Shown: one piece after another, positions 48,537 through 57,975 of the stretch | Position numbering within the stretch: the first letter of the stretch is position 1 | Layout of the letters: the number at the start of each line of letters is the position of its first letter | From: Mogibacterium sp. | GTDB lineage: Bacteria; Bacillota; Clostridia; Peptostreptococcales; Anaerovoracaceae | Length of the DNA: 64,000 nt | NCBI GenBank assembly: GCA_017404265.1 | Contig: JAFRCS010000005.1 | Coordinates: 1-64,000 of the forward strand | Reading direction: 5' to 3' | Program-made: the position numbers and the translations under genes | The notes under the pieces: model-generated | What the model was told of the DNA's origin: nothing | What the model saw: only the letters and a program-made list of their open reading frames with translations | The model's database searches: none

Positions 48537-49379
48537 ATGCGAAAAAAGAGTAAAGCCGAAAATGTATACGGAAAGAACGTGTTTGTGACGGGAGCTTCAT
48601 CCGGGATCGGACAGGCGTGCGCCATTGCTTTTGCAAAAAGCGGGTGCACGGTCACGGGTGTGTCGCGTAATACTGAGGAAAAGACAGAGCACTTCCCGGG
48701 CGGAGGCAGTCTTAGCCTGCACCGCCTTGATGTGACTGATGAGGCCGCCGTGAGAGGATTTGTTGAGAGCCTGCCGGGCGTGGATATCGCCATTCTGTGC
48801 GCAGGCATGGGAGTTGCCGGGCCTGCGGAAACCACTCCGTCAGAGATGACAAGGCGGCAGATGGAAGTCAACTATTTTGGCACCATCAACGCAGCCCAGC
48901 CATGTCTCACCAGGATGCGCGGGCAGGGCAAGGGATTGCTGATAGTCATCGGCTCTATCGCCGGCAGGGTATCGATACCGATGCAGAGCCAGTATTCCGC
49001 AAGCAAATACGCGCTGGAGGCGTTTACTGACGCTGTCAGAATGGAGATGAAAAAGTACGGTGTCAGAGCATGCATCATAGAGCCGGGCGACACAAAGACG
49101 GGTTTTACCGCGGCAAGAGTGACTCAGGACGACAGCAGCGCGGAGAGCTATGGCAGCGTCCTAAGAAAGAGCGTCGCGAAGATGGCCTCTGACGAGCAAA
49201 ACGGCAGGTCTCCGGACAGTGTGGCAAGAGTGGCTCTTGCGCTTGCAGGCAGGAAGGATCCTCCTGCGAGGGTACCTGTCGGCATGGATTACAAGGCACT
49301 CATGGTGCTGCTCCGTGTGATGCCGGACAAGTGCAAAGAGTTCATATTAAGCAAGCTGTATCTGCCGAAAGGAGAATAA
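48537..49379 (+). CDS. Short-chain dehydrogenase/reductase
   Basis: A 280-residue NAD(P)-dependent oxidoreductase: cofactor motif VTGASSGIGQACAIAFAKSG (about residues 16-35), CAGMG, catalytic Ser in VIGSIAGRVS, and YSASKYALEAF (YxxxK, about 151-161). Length and motifs are classical. The ATG at 48537 is chosen with GGAGG upstream; a longer reading from 48492 overlaps the lipase gene without a ribosome binding site. It is the last gene before a terminator. The substrate is unknown. Confidence 0.88.
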   Translation: MRKKSKAENVYGKNVFVTGASSGIGQACAIAFAKSGCTVTGVSRNTEEKTEHFPGGGSLSLHRLDVTDEAAVRGFVESLPGVDIAILCAGMGVAGPAETTPSEMTRRQMEVNYFGTINAAQPCLTRMRGQGKGLLIVIGSIAGRVSIPMQSQYSASKYALEAFTDAVRMEMKKYGVRACIIEPGDTKTGFTAARVTQDDSSAESYGSVLRKSVAKMASDEQNGRSPDSVARVALALAGRKDPPARVPVGMDYKALMVLLRVMPDKCKEFILSKLYLPKGE

Positions 49380-49453
49380 AGGACACAAGCCGGGGCGTTC
49401 CTCTGCGACTGAAAAAGCGAAAGGAAAAAGGGACCGGCAGCGCAATATAGAGC

Positions 49454-49485
49454 AAAAAGACAGTTCATTGAAACTGTCTTTTTTT
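49454..49485 (+). terminator. Rho-independent terminator
   Basis: Stem AAAAAGACAGTT with AACTGTCTTTTT, loop CATTGA, and a T-run. It ends the hydrolase/dehydrogenase operon. A TATAAT directly after the T-run (49487-49492) may serve as -10 for the next gene, but its -35 is poor. Confidence 0.75.
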
Positions 49486-49540
49486 GTATAATAATTTCAG
49501 AATTATGCGCATATTATTTTCGGGGAGAATACATACGAAA

Positions 49541-52500
49541 ATGACACACAGCATACTGAAAATAAAAAGAAAAATCGCAGGGCTTCTGATGAGTCTGCTT
49601 GTGGCGTGCCTGCTTGTGATTCAGGCGTCGCCGGCAGCCTTTGCAGTGAGCACGGAGTCTTTTGAGCCGCTCCACGACGAATTCGAATTCTATCCGGTCC
49701 TGTACAATAACACCAACGGTCTGCCTACAGCAGAGGCCAACGATATCGTACAGACATCAGACGGCTTCATATGGATAGCCTGTTATGCCGGACTGATCCG
49801 TTACGACGGGACAAATTTTGTGCGTCTTGATTCCACAGAGGGCATCAACAGCATTTCCTGTCTTATAGTTGACAGACAGGACAGACTGTGGATAGGCACC
49901 AATGAAAACGGCGTTGCGGTGATGGAAGACGGCAAGTTCACTTTCTGGGACGAAAAAGACGGTCTCGGATCGCCTAAGGTGCGCGAGCTGGCAGAGGATG
50001 ATCAGGGTAATATTTATGCCGGTACTGCTTCCGGTGTTGCAATGATCACCCCTGACCTTGAAATAAAACCGCTTACAGACAGCAGAATAGCCAACGCGTA
50101 TGTTGACAGCATGGTCCCGGGAACCGACAGTCTGATCTACTGCACAACGAATGATGACGAACTGTTCATCCTTCGCGATGGCAATCTGGTCAATTTCTAT
50201 GAAAACGACGGTTCCGAGATCGAAAACATCACCGCCATTTATCCTGACCCGAAGGTCGCCGGCAAAATGTATTACGGTACCGAGAAGTCAGGCATTTATC
50301 ACTTTGACATCAAGGGCGGCCTGGAAAGCGCTGAGCACATAGATATAGATCCGCTCTACGGCGTGAACTGGATGGAGGTGGTGGATGACAGGCTCTGGGT
50401 CTGCACCCGCGGAGGCATAGGCATGGTAGATGAAAACGGCTTCCATGATCTGACCTACCTGCCTCTCAACAACTCCATAGACAGCATGATGGAGGACTAT
50501 GAGGGCAACCTCTGGTTCACATCGTCACGTCTTGGAGTGATGAAGCTGGTGACGAACCGCTTCGAGAACATTTTCGCGGATTATGGCATTCCGGAGACAG
50601 TAGTTAACAGCACATGCCTGCTGGACGGAAACATGTATATCGGCACCGACACCGGTCTGGTTGTGATCGATAAAAACGGAATAGTGGATTCCGTCCCGGT
50701 CACATCAGCAAAGACTGCATCGGGAGAGCCATTCGACGCTTCAAATCTGGTATCATTCCTTAGTGACAGCCGTGTGCGCTCCGTGATCCGCGACAGCAAG
50801 AACCGCCTGTGGATAACCAGCTGGCAGAACCTTGGCCTGCTGTGCTATGACCACGGTGATCTGACCATATACAACAAAGACACCGGATTGCTGTCAGACC
50901 GCGTACGTTCCGTTTATGAAAGGAAGGACGGCTCCATGCTGGTGGCGCTTACCGGCGGTCTTAATATCCTGAAAGACGGACAGGTCACAGGTACTTACGA
51001 TGAGAATTACGGCATCGAGAATGATGAGACACTCATTACCTGCGAGGCACCTAACGGAGACATACTGCTTGGCTCCAACGGCGACGGAATGTACATCATC
51101 AACGGCAGCGGTATCAGAAATATCGACAGAGATGACGGCCTGACCTCAGGCGTTATAATGCGCATCAAATACGATGAAGAAAACAAAGTTTTCTGGCTCG
51201 TTACGGGAAATTCGATCGCCTACATGACAGAAGACTACGAGGTAACGACAGTACACAACTTCCCGTACCCGGATAACCTCGATATCATCAAAAACAGCAA
51301 GGGTGACATGTGGATACTCAGCAGCGACGGCATCTATGTTGTGCCGGCTGAGCAGCTGCTGGCAAATGAGGAGATCGAACCGGTCCACTACGGTATCGTA
51401 AACGGCCTCCCGTGCATCGCAACCAGCAATGCATATAACGAGATCACTGCCGACGGCGACCTGTACCTCTCAGGAAGATCGGGCGTAGCGAAGATCAACA
51501 TAGAGGCACCTCTCGAGGAGGTCCAGGACATCAAAATGGCTGTTCCGTGGGTGGAACTGGATGATGTGGTGACATACCCTAACGAAAAAGGAGTATTTAC
51601 GATCCCTGCAGGCACGAAAAAACTGGCAGTCTACGGCTACGTCTTCGATTATTCGCTGACGGATCCGACAATTGAGATCAAGCTCGACGGCTTCGACCAG
51701 GAGATGATGACATTCAAGCGAAGCGAGCTGAAACCGATCTACTATACCAACCTAAAGAGCGGCAAATACACATTTGTCATGGAACTGAAGGATGCTATGG
51801 GCAAGGAAAGCAAGACCCTGAAGACCACGATCATCAAGGAAAAAGCCTTCTATGAGCAGACGGCTTTCGCTATCGGCGTGGCTATCGCAGCCATCATCCT
51901 GTTCATGCTCCTTCTGCAGAAACTCGTTGGCAGAAGGCTTAGGATAATCGAAGAAAAGAACCGTGAGGAGCGGCAGCGCGAGCTTGTGGCCAACGAGATG
52001 CACATGGCTACCCAGATACAGACCGCCGTATTGCCTCACGTCTTCCCGCCATTCCCTGACCGCAATGAGTTTGACCTCTATGCGTCGATGGATCCGGCAA
52101 GGGAGGTCGGAGGAGACTTCTATGACTTCTTCCTGATCGACGATGATCATCTCGGTCTTGTGATCGCGGATGTAAGCGGAAAAGGAATACCTGCGGCGCT
52201 CTTCATGATGAACGCCAAGCTGCTGATGAAGTCATACGCGCAGAGAGGCATCACTCCTTCGGAGGTATTTGAGAAAGCAAACAACGAGATCTGCGAGAAC
52301 AACCAGGCGGAGATGTTCGTAACAGCCTGGCTGGGCATACTGGAGATATCCAGCGGAAAGATGATAGCGTCCAACGCGGGACACGAGTATCCGGCCATTG
52401 GCCATCCGGTCACAGGCTTCGAACTTTTAAAAGACAAGCACGGCCTGGTCATCGGAGCTATGGAAAGCATGAAGTATCAGGATTACGAGATGCAGTTTGC

Positions 52501-52735
52501 GCCTGGCGACAAGATCTTTGTCTATACTGACGGCGTTCCTGAGGCAAGCAATGCGAAGAATGAGCTGTTTGGCACAGACCGCATGCTTGATGCACTCAAC
52601 ATAAACAAGGATGCCGCACCGGAGGAGATGCTTGAGAATGTATATAAGGCAGTCGGAGAATTTGTCGGCGATGCCGAGCAGTTCGATGATCTGACCATGC
52701 TGGGCTTTGTTTACCACGGCCCGCAGGAGAAATAA
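49541..52735 (+). CDS. Beta-propeller sensor with SpoIIE/PP2C-type phosphatase domain
   Basis: A 1064-residue membrane sensor. Signal or anchor at the start (LLMSLLVACLLVIQASPAAFA). Then an extracellular two-component-regulator-type propeller with many repeats like DGFIWIACYAGLIRYDG, DRLWIGTNENGV and KNRLWITSW (about residues 45-680), a Y_Y_Y-like domain (about 690-770), one membrane helix (FAIGVAIAAIILFMLLLQKL, about 774-795), a coiled linker and a SpoIIE phosphatase domain (about 815-1060; VGGDFYD, ADVSGKG and FDDLTML metal sites). It should convert an outside signal into dephosphorylation of an anti-sigma-antagonist-like target. No such partner is adjacent. The start at 49541 is uncertain; 49505 is possible. 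Confidence 0.88.
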   Translation: MTHSILKIKRKIAGLLMSLLVACLLVIQASPAAFAVSTESFEPLHDEFEFYPVLYNNTNGLPTAEANDIVQTSDGFIWIACYAGLIRYDGTNFVRLDSTEGINSISCLIVDRQDRLWIGTNENGVAVMEDGKFTFWDEKDGLGSPKVRELAEDDQGNIYAGTASGVAMITPDLEIKPLTDSRIANAYVDSMVPGTDSLIYCTTNDDELFILRDGNLVNFYENDGSEIENITAIYPDPKVAGKMYYGTEKSGIYHFDIKGGLESAEHIDIDPLYGVNWMEVVDDRLWVCTRGGIGMVDENGFHDLTYLPLNNSIDSMMEDYEGNLWFTSSRLGVMKLVTNRFENIFADYGIPETVVNSTCLLDGNMYIGTDTGLVVIDKNGIVDSVPVTSAKTASGEPFDASNLVSFLSDSRVRSVIRDSKNRLWITSWQNLGLLCYDHGDLTIYNKDTGLLSDRVRSVYERKDGSMLVALTGGLNILKDGQVTGTYDENYGIENDETLITCEAPNGDILLGSNGDGMYIINGSGIRNIDRDDGLTSGVIMRIKYDEENKVFWLVTGNSIAYMTEDYEVTTVHNFPYPDNLDIIKNSKGDMWILSSDGIYVVPAEQLLANEEIEPVHYGIVNGLPCIATSNAYNEITADGDLYLSGRSGVAKINIEAPLEEVQDIKMAVPWVELDDVVTYPNEKGVFTIPAGTKKLAVYGYVFDYSLTDPTIEIKLDGFDQEMMTFKRSELKPIYYTNLKSGKYTFVMELKDAMGKESKTLKTTIIKEKAFYEQTAFAIGVAIAAIILFMLLLQKLVGRRLRIIEEKNREERQRELVANEMHMATQIQTAVLPHVFPPFPDRNEFDLYASMDPAREVGGDFYDFFLIDDDHLGLVIADVSGKGIPAALFMMNAKLLMKSYAQRGITPSEVFEKANNEICENNQAEMFVTAWLGILEISSGKMIASNAGHEYPAIGHPVTGFELLKDKHGLVIGAMESMKYQDYEMQFAPGDKIFVYTDGVPEASNAKNELFGTDRMLDALNINKDAAPEEMLENVYKAVGEFVGDAEQFDDLTMLGFVYHGPQEK

Positions 52736-52748
52736 AGGGGGACTATAT

Positions 52749-53306
52749 ATGTTTTACGTCAGCGAGATAAACCATGATGTACCGGAAACGTTCGAGAACG
52801 AGACACAGAAACTCATCTATGAGGCGCTGGGCAAACTCGGCATACCGTTCGACAGAGTGACAAACGACTACATCGTTTCTATGGATGACTGCGTCTATAT
52901 CAATGAGAAGCTCGGCACCAATATCGTGAAGAACCTCTTCCTCTGCAACCGTCAGGAGACCGAGTTCTACCTGTACGTGACAAGAGACAACAAGCGCTTC
53001 AAGACCAAGATCTTCTCAAAGGCGCTTGGCGTGTCGAGACTTTCGTTCGCGCCTGAAGAAGCGCTGACCGAATACCTCGGCGTAAAAATAGGCGCGGCCA
53101 ATCCGTTCAGCCTTGTGTTTGACAAGGACAGCAAGGTGCATCTGGTCATAGATGAGGAGCTGATGGAATACGATCGCATAGCGTGCAACGACGCGACAAA
53201 CAATGCGCACATCTGCATCTCGAAGGCGGACCTGATGGACAAATACCTGCCTTACACAGGCCATGAGCCTGTCATCCTGCACGTCGACGAGGAAGTCGAG
53301 GAGTAG
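52749..53306 (+). CDS. YbaK/ProX-type aminoacyl-tRNA deacylase
   Basis: A 185-residue protein of the prolyl-tRNA editing (ProX/PrdX) type: an N-terminal YEALGKLGIPFDRV, YINEKLGTNIVKNLFLCNRQ (about residues 55-74), the Lys of FKTKIFSKALGVSRLSF and GAANPFSLVFDKDSKVHLVID (split, about 112-132). It trims mischarged tRNA-Pro (Ala or Cys). GGGGGA precedes the ATG at 52749, which lies 13 bases after the phosphatase stop codon. It is the first gene of the compact run up to 59319. Confidence 0.87.
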   Translation: MFYVSEINHDVPETFENETQKLIYEALGKLGIPFDRVTNDYIVSMDDCVYINEKLGTNIVKNLFLCNRQETEFYLYVTRDNKRFKTKIFSKALGVSRLSFAPEEALTEYLGVKIGAANPFSLVFDKDSKVHLVIDEELMEYDRIACNDATNNAHICISKADLMDKYLPYTGHEPVILHVDEEVEE

Positions 53307-53323
53307 AAAAGGAGGCCTTACTG

Positions 53324-53824
53324 ATGAAAACCATTTATCTTGCGGGCGGCTGCTTCTGGGGGACACAGAAGTTCTTCGACCAGTTCGATGGAGTCATCAG
53401 AACAGAGGTCGGATACGCAAACGGGCCGGACAGTGCGCCTACATATCAGGATGTCTGCAAAAGCAGCGGGCATGCCGAAACAGTACTTATAGAGTTCGAC
53501 GAGGATCGCATGAGCCTCGCCGGACTTTTACGTTATTATTTCATGGTGATCGATCCCGTGTCGGTCAACAGGCAGGGGCATGACGTCGGCATACAGTACC
53601 GCACCGGCATCTACTATACTGATCCGGACATGCTGCCTGTGATACAAGAGATCTGTGGTGAAGAGGAAGCGAAGATAGGGGCGCCGCTTGCTGTGGAAGT
53701 GGAGCCGCTTGCCAATTTCTTCACTGCAGAGGAGTATCACCAGAAGTATCTTGATAAGAATCCGGGCGGCTACTGCCACATCCCGGCATCATACCTAGAT
53801 CTGAAGGGACAGGGACTGTTATGA
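53324..53824 (+). CDS. msrA: Peptide methionine sulfoxide reductase MsrA
   Basis: A 166-residue repair enzyme that reduces methionine-S-sulfoxide. The catalytic motif GGCFWGTQKFF (Cys about residue 10) is complete, as are GYANGPDSAPTYQDVCKSSGHAETVLI (split, about 31-57), DPVSVNRQGHDVGIQYRTGIYY (split) and AEEYHQKYL. AAAAGGAGG precedes the ATG. It overlaps the alcohol dehydrogenase gene by four bases. No MsrB is encoded next to it. Confidence 0.95.
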   Translation: MKTIYLAGGCFWGTQKFFDQFDGVIRTEVGYANGPDSAPTYQDVCKSSGHAETVLIEFDEDRMSLAGLLRYYFMVIDPVSVNRQGHDVGIQYRTGIYYTDPDMLPVIQEICGEEEAKIGAPLAVEVEPLANFFTAEEYHQKYLDKNPGGYCHIPASYLDLKGQGLL

Positions 53825-55038
53825 GAGATTTTAGTTGGGAATGCAGGACTAAGGTAAGATTCGGCGAGGGCTGCGTCAAAGAGTATCTGGCGGGACTCGT
53901 GGAGGAATTCGCTATTCCGGGCGGCAACATCATGATCGGATACGGCGGCGGTTCAGTAAAGAGGAACGGCTCGTATAATGATGTGATGGAAGTGCTGGAG
54001 TCGATGGGCTACAGCAGGGAAGGAAACGCCGCTGAAGGGAAGATGATAGTGGAATTCCCGGGCATCATGTCGAATCCGACGCTTAAGAGGATGAAGGAAG
54101 GCGCAGAGCTAGCATCGCTGATGGACGTTGGGCTCATTATCGCAATAGGCGGTGGCTCAGTCATGGACTGCTGTAAGGCGATATCCGTTCAGGCAAAGTA
54201 CGACGGAGACGCCTGGGAGGACTTCTGGATGAAAGGCCTTCCGATGAAGCACGGGATCATTCCTTGCGGAGTCGTGGTCACCATGCCGGCGACAGGAAGC
54301 GAGGTGAACGGCTGTGCTGTCCTTACAAATGAAGAGACGAAGATCAAGACAGACAGGGATTATCCTGAGATGAATCCGGTGTTTGCTCTGATGGACCCGG
54401 GCTACACGCTTACCATGCCGATGCGCCAGCTCAAGGCAGGCACTTTCGATATCCTCTCTCACATAATGGAGACATACTTCAGCTGGCCGGCCTCGGACAA
54501 CCCGGCTGATGATGTGTCCGAGGGACTGATGCGCGGCCTTATAAGGGACTTTCGCGCGGCAGTCAAAGATCCGGGGGATCTTCCGGCCAGGAGCAATATA
54601 ATGTGGACCGCCTCGCTGGCAGAGAACCGCATCATAAAGACGGGCAAGACAAAAGACTTTGAAGCCCACAACATGGAGCACCAGCTGTCGGCATACACCG
54701 ACTGCAATCATGGCGAGGGACTCGCCGTGCTGCATCCTGCCTACTACAGACATATATATAAGGATGGTCTTCCAAAATTTATGAACTTCGCTGAGAGAGT
54801 CTGGGGACTTGACAGGGAAGAATATGGATCGGATGAAGACTTCGCTCTGGCCGGCATAGACGCGCTGGCGGATTTCATAAAGGAGATGGGGCTTCCGACC
54901 ACACTTAGAGACATAGGTTTCGGAGAGCAAGAAGCAGCAATGCTGCCTGAGATAGCTGAGTCGTGCTTTATATCTCAAGGCGCGTTCAGGCCGCTCACAA
55001 AAGAAGAGATACTGGAGATCTACAGGGAAGTATTGTAA
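53821..55038 (+). CDS. Iron-containing alcohol dehydrogenase
   Basis: A 405-residue group III alcohol dehydrogenase and a distant paralogue of the one at 3384. Seen: GYGGGSVKRNG (about residue 40), IAIGGGSVMDCCKAIS (about 103-118), metal ligands in FDILSHIMETYF (about 216-227), EHQLSAYTD and DCNHGEGLAV. It lies between msrA and the dehydratase-type genes in one operon (ATGA overlap), so it may supply or remove an alcohol or aldehyde related to the hydroxyacyl substrate. The substrate is not known. Confidence 0.92.
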   Translation: MRDFSWECRTKVRFGEGCVKEYLAGLVEEFAIPGGNIMIGYGGGSVKRNGSYNDVMEVLESMGYSREGNAAEGKMIVEFPGIMSNPTLKRMKEGAELASLMDVGLIIAIGGGSVMDCCKAISVQAKYDGDAWEDFWMKGLPMKHGIIPCGVVVTMPATGSEVNGCAVLTNEETKIKTDRDYPEMNPVFALMDPGYTLTMPMRQLKAGTFDILSHIMETYFSWPASDNPADDVSEGLMRGLIRDFRAAVKDPGDLPARSNIMWTASLAENRIIKTGKTKDFEAHNMEHQLSAYTDCNHGEGLAVLHPAYYRHIYKDGLPKFMNFAERVWGLDREEYGSDEDFALAGIDALADFIKEMGLPTTLRDIGFGEQEAAMLPEIAESCFISQGAFRPLTKEEILEIYREVL

Positions 55039-55044
55039 GGGATA

Positions 55045-56238
55045 ATGAAAGACTTAAAACACATCCACTACTACGAGAAGCTTCTTGAGCAGACGGCTAA
55101 CGAGCTCATCCTCAAAGAGAAAGAGGCGGGCGGAGTCGCCGTGGGCTACACATGCTACTATGTTCCGGAAGTCCTTTTGAATTGCGGGAATGCCTTCTCG
55201 GTGAGGCTCCGCGCGCCTAACACAGGCTCGCTCGATATAAGCCAGTATTATATGTCGAGTTTTATATGCGGATATACACGCGCGCTGTTTGAGCGCGCCT
55301 TTGAGGGAGGCATGAACTTCCTCGATTTTTATGCCAGCTCGGATACATGCCAGCAGATGGTGAGAGTGGTCGAGAATATCAGGGAACTTGAACTCATAAA
55401 CAATCCGCGCTTTGGCTGGGGCATAATAGACGCACCGCTCAAGATAAGCCCGCACGGAAACAAGCTATATACAGAGCAGGTGAGAGATCACCTTTTGAAG
55501 CCACTGGCGGAGAATTACGGCGTAGACGTTTCGGATGAAGCGATACGCGCGGCGGTGCGTGAGCACAACGAGATCTGCAAAATATTTGAAGAGATCTCGG
55601 AGATGCGCAAGGAAGACAATCCGCGCATCACGCCGCGCGAGTTCCACATTCTCTGCCTCGTCAGCTATTCATGCCCTAACGCGCAGATACTGCCATACCT
55701 TAGGGAGACGCTCGAGGACCTTCGCACGCGCGAGGCCGACGCGGACAAGCGCTGGAGAGCGCGCGTTGTGGTGGTAGGATCGGAGCTCGACGACTACGAC
55801 TTCGATGAGATAATGGAAAACGCGCGCTGCTACGTCGCGGCGGACAGATACTGCTTCGGCTCCATCCCGGGCCGCCAGCAGATCCCGCTGACAGACGACG
55901 AGCCTGCTCTAGACCAGGTCTGCCGCTACTACCTCGAGACCAACCAGTGCCCGCGCTTCATGTCGCACGAGAAGATACAACAGAGACGCGATCTTGTACG
56001 CGACCTGGTCCGCGACTACAAGGCCGACGGGATCGTCATAGAACAGGCCAAGTTCTGCGACTTCTGGGGATATGAACGCACGCTGAACACACAGGTTATG
56101 CAGGAAGAGTACGGCATCCCGACACTGGGCATCGACCGCGAATACGTGGTCAGGGGCTCCGGCCAGCTCGCCACCCGCATGCAGGCATTTGTGGAGAGCC
56201 TCGAGCTGAAAAAGATCCGGAAGGGAGGCGCCGAATGA
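55045..56238 (+). CDS. 2-hydroxyacyl-CoA dehydratase family subunit (smaller)
   Basis: A 397-residue member of the HgdB/FldC-type family: VAVGYTCYYVPEVLLNCGNA (about residues 31-50), FYASSDTCQQMVRVVENI (about 91-108), FHILCLVSYSCPNAQ, and QAKFCDFWGYE (about 335-345), whose Cys residues are the candidate cluster ligands. Classical enzymes are two-subunit iron-sulphur proteins needing a separate ATP-driven activator; no activator gene is seen here. The start is six bases after the alcohol dehydrogenase. The true reaction is unknown. Confidence 0.85.
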   Translation: MKDLKHIHYYEKLLEQTANELILKEKEAGGVAVGYTCYYVPEVLLNCGNAFSVRLRAPNTGSLDISQYYMSSFICGYTRALFERAFEGGMNFLDFYASSDTCQQMVRVVENIRELELINNPRFGWGIIDAPLKISPHGNKLYTEQVRDHLLKPLAENYGVDVSDEAIRAAVREHNEICKIFEEISEMRKEDNPRITPREFHILCLVSYSCPNAQILPYLRETLEDLRTREADADKRWRARVVVVGSELDDYDFDEIMENARCYVAADRYCFGSIPGRQQIPLTDDEPALDQVCRYYLETNQCPRFMSHEKIQQRRDLVRDLVRDYKADGIVIEQAKFCDFWGYERTLNTQVMQEEYGIPTLGIDREYVVRGSGQLATRMQAFVESLELKKIRKGGAE

Positions 56239-57788
56239 AGAAGTTCACGCTTAAAAAAGGCGCAGCCTCCAACCTTCAGGACAAGACCGCGATACAAAAG
56301 CACAGGGAGTGGCGCGGCCCTCAGGACACAGCATATGACTACCTTCAGTGGTGCCGCCTTTGGGGGATACTCATAAAATGGGCGGCCTCCCATCCGGTCC
56401 AGAACGTCAAGGCAGTATGGAGATACCGCTGGATGTTCTCGTATCTGACCGTGCCATCCTTCTTCGACAGGCTCTGCGAGGGCCAGAGAGGCGCAGGCCT
56501 CCGAGGCGCCAGAAACAACCTCAACTACCTTGCAAGCGATGTAACAAAAACGCTCACTACGATCTTCAGCGCCGACATGCATCTGCATCCGGGCAGCAGG
56601 AAGGCTGAAGAACTGAATAAAAAGATCATCTGCGTGGACGAGCTTCTTCCGAACCTTCTCGGCAAGGGCTTCCCTGACTGCAAGATGATACTCTTCCAGG
56701 AATACCCGATGTACCTGCCGTCGCTTATAAACCAGCACAGCCCGGTCCACTACATAGAGCAGTCAGAACTTTACGGGCTGCCGGCCGATGTCTGCCCGCT
56801 GCCTTCATTCGAGGCAGGTCTGGCCATAGAGGATGACTTTCCTAAGATCGGCTGCTGCATGCTCACATCCAACATGCCATGCGATGGCAGCATCATGACA
56901 ACCATGCTGCAGGAGCGCCGCATAGACCTGCCGTCCCAGGTGCTGAACGTGCCTCTCCGCTGGAAGGAAGACGAGGTGCAGGAGTACGCGGTAGGCGAGA
57001 TAACATCCGCGATAGAGTTCCTTGAAAAGCACACCGGTCAGAAGTTCGACTGGGACGCGTTCACCAAAGGCTGCGAGATCTGGAACAAGCAGAACGAGTG
57101 CAAGTTCGAGAAGTGGGACATGAACCGCACCGACATACCGCCTCACACGGGATCTTCCGCGTGGCTCTACCGCATATTCGAGCATCAGGCAGTCGCCGGA
57201 GAACCGCTCGCCCTTAAGAACGACCTCAAGGTGAACAGGATACTCCATAAGCAGGTCGCCGCGGGCAAGTGCCCAAAGACCATACGCCACAGGGCAGTGC
57301 TCTGGAACACCCCGTGCAACAACTACGCCAACTTCAACAACTGGCTTTTAAACTGCTGGGGCATTGAATCCGTCTGCGAGATGATAGACATACACGGAAC
57401 GGATCTTATAGACACAAGCAGCCGCGAAAGCATGCTGCGCGGCCTTGCCGACCACTACCAGACATCCACCATGCGCGCCCATACAAAGGGCGGAAGCGAA
57501 GTCATGCTGGACAGCCTCTGGGAGAAGTACGAAGAATACAACGCCGACATGATAATCATGTTCGACCAGATATCCTGTAAGGGCGTCGGAGCCATAAACG
57601 GCCTCTTCGAAGAGGGCGCCATGAAGCGCGGGATACCTATGGTGCGCGTAAGGCAGGATCTCATGGATCCGACCTCGATAACACGCCGCGAGATGCGTGG
57701 TGACGTGAACGTGTTCATGCAGAGCGTCATGAACGAGGAGCCGGTGGATCCGTCGCTCGTGGATTTCGACGATGATCAAAGCTGGTAG
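56235..57788 (+). CDS. 2-hydroxyacyl-CoA dehydratase family subunit (larger)
   Basis: A 517-residue partner of the preceding gene (4-base ATGA overlap). Seen: CCMLTSNMPCDGSIMTTML (about residues 207-225), VLWNTPCNNYANFNNWLLNCWG (split, about 355-376), IIMFDQISCKGVGAINGLFE (about 437-456) and RVRQDLMDPT. These fit the family fold and Cys positions. It is longer than typical subunits (380-430) by an N-terminal extension of about 100 residues. The pair could act on a hydroxy acid, or be a divergent reductase using the same chemistry. Confidence 0.82.
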   Translation: MKKFTLKKGAASNLQDKTAIQKHREWRGPQDTAYDYLQWCRLWGILIKWAASHPVQNVKAVWRYRWMFSYLTVPSFFDRLCEGQRGAGLRGARNNLNYLASDVTKTLTTIFSADMHLHPGSRKAEELNKKIICVDELLPNLLGKGFPDCKMILFQEYPMYLPSLINQHSPVHYIEQSELYGLPADVCPLPSFEAGLAIEDDFPKIGCCMLTSNMPCDGSIMTTMLQERRIDLPSQVLNVPLRWKEDEVQEYAVGEITSAIEFLEKHTGQKFDWDAFTKGCEIWNKQNECKFEKWDMNRTDIPPHTGSSAWLYRIFEHQAVAGEPLALKNDLKVNRILHKQVAAGKCPKTIRHRAVLWNTPCNNYANFNNWLLNCWGIESVCEMIDIHGTDLIDTSSRESMLRGLADHYQTSTMRAHTKGGSEVMLDSLWEKYEEYNADMIIMFDQISCKGVGAINGLFEEGAMKRGIPMVRVRQDLMDPTSITRREMRGDVNVFMQSVMNEEPVDPSLVDFDDDQSW

Positions 57789-57800
57789 GAGGGACAGAAG

Positions 57801-57956
57801 ATGAAAGCACTTAAGATAATACTGGGCGCGGTCACAGGGCTCTTTGCGCTGACCGTGGTCATATACTGGTTCAACCTCGACACTAAGGCTGTCAAGCTGA
57901 TCGAGAAGCCGATGATGAACCACTACGACAACATGCCGCGTGATAACAGGCTCTAG
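57801..57956 (+). CDS. Small single-pass membrane protein, 51 aa
   Basis: MKALKIILGAVTGLFALTVV begins one hydrophobic helix (about residues 5-25), followed by a soluble tail with KLIEKPMMNHYDNMPRDNRL. GGAGGGA lies before the ATG. It is placed between the dehydratase-type genes and dsdA with 12- and 19-base gaps, so it is clearly part of the operon. It could tether the dehydratase complex to the membrane; that is only inference. Confidence 0.75.
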   Translation: MKALKIILGAVTGLFALTVVIYWFNLDTKAVKLIEKPMMNHYDNMPRDNRL

Positions 57957-57975
57957 CAGAAGCAGGAGGACAGAA

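Noticed and set aside
47543..48871. Long reverse-strand reading frame (442 codons) opposite the lipase and dehydrogenase genes
   Set aside because: It has no ribosome binding site or family motif and lies wholly over two well-supported forward genes; codon bias makes such shadows.
49487..49492. TATAAT as a firm promoter for the sensor gene
   Set aside because: It lies right after a terminator T-run and has no good -35 at 17 bases; kept only as a possibility.
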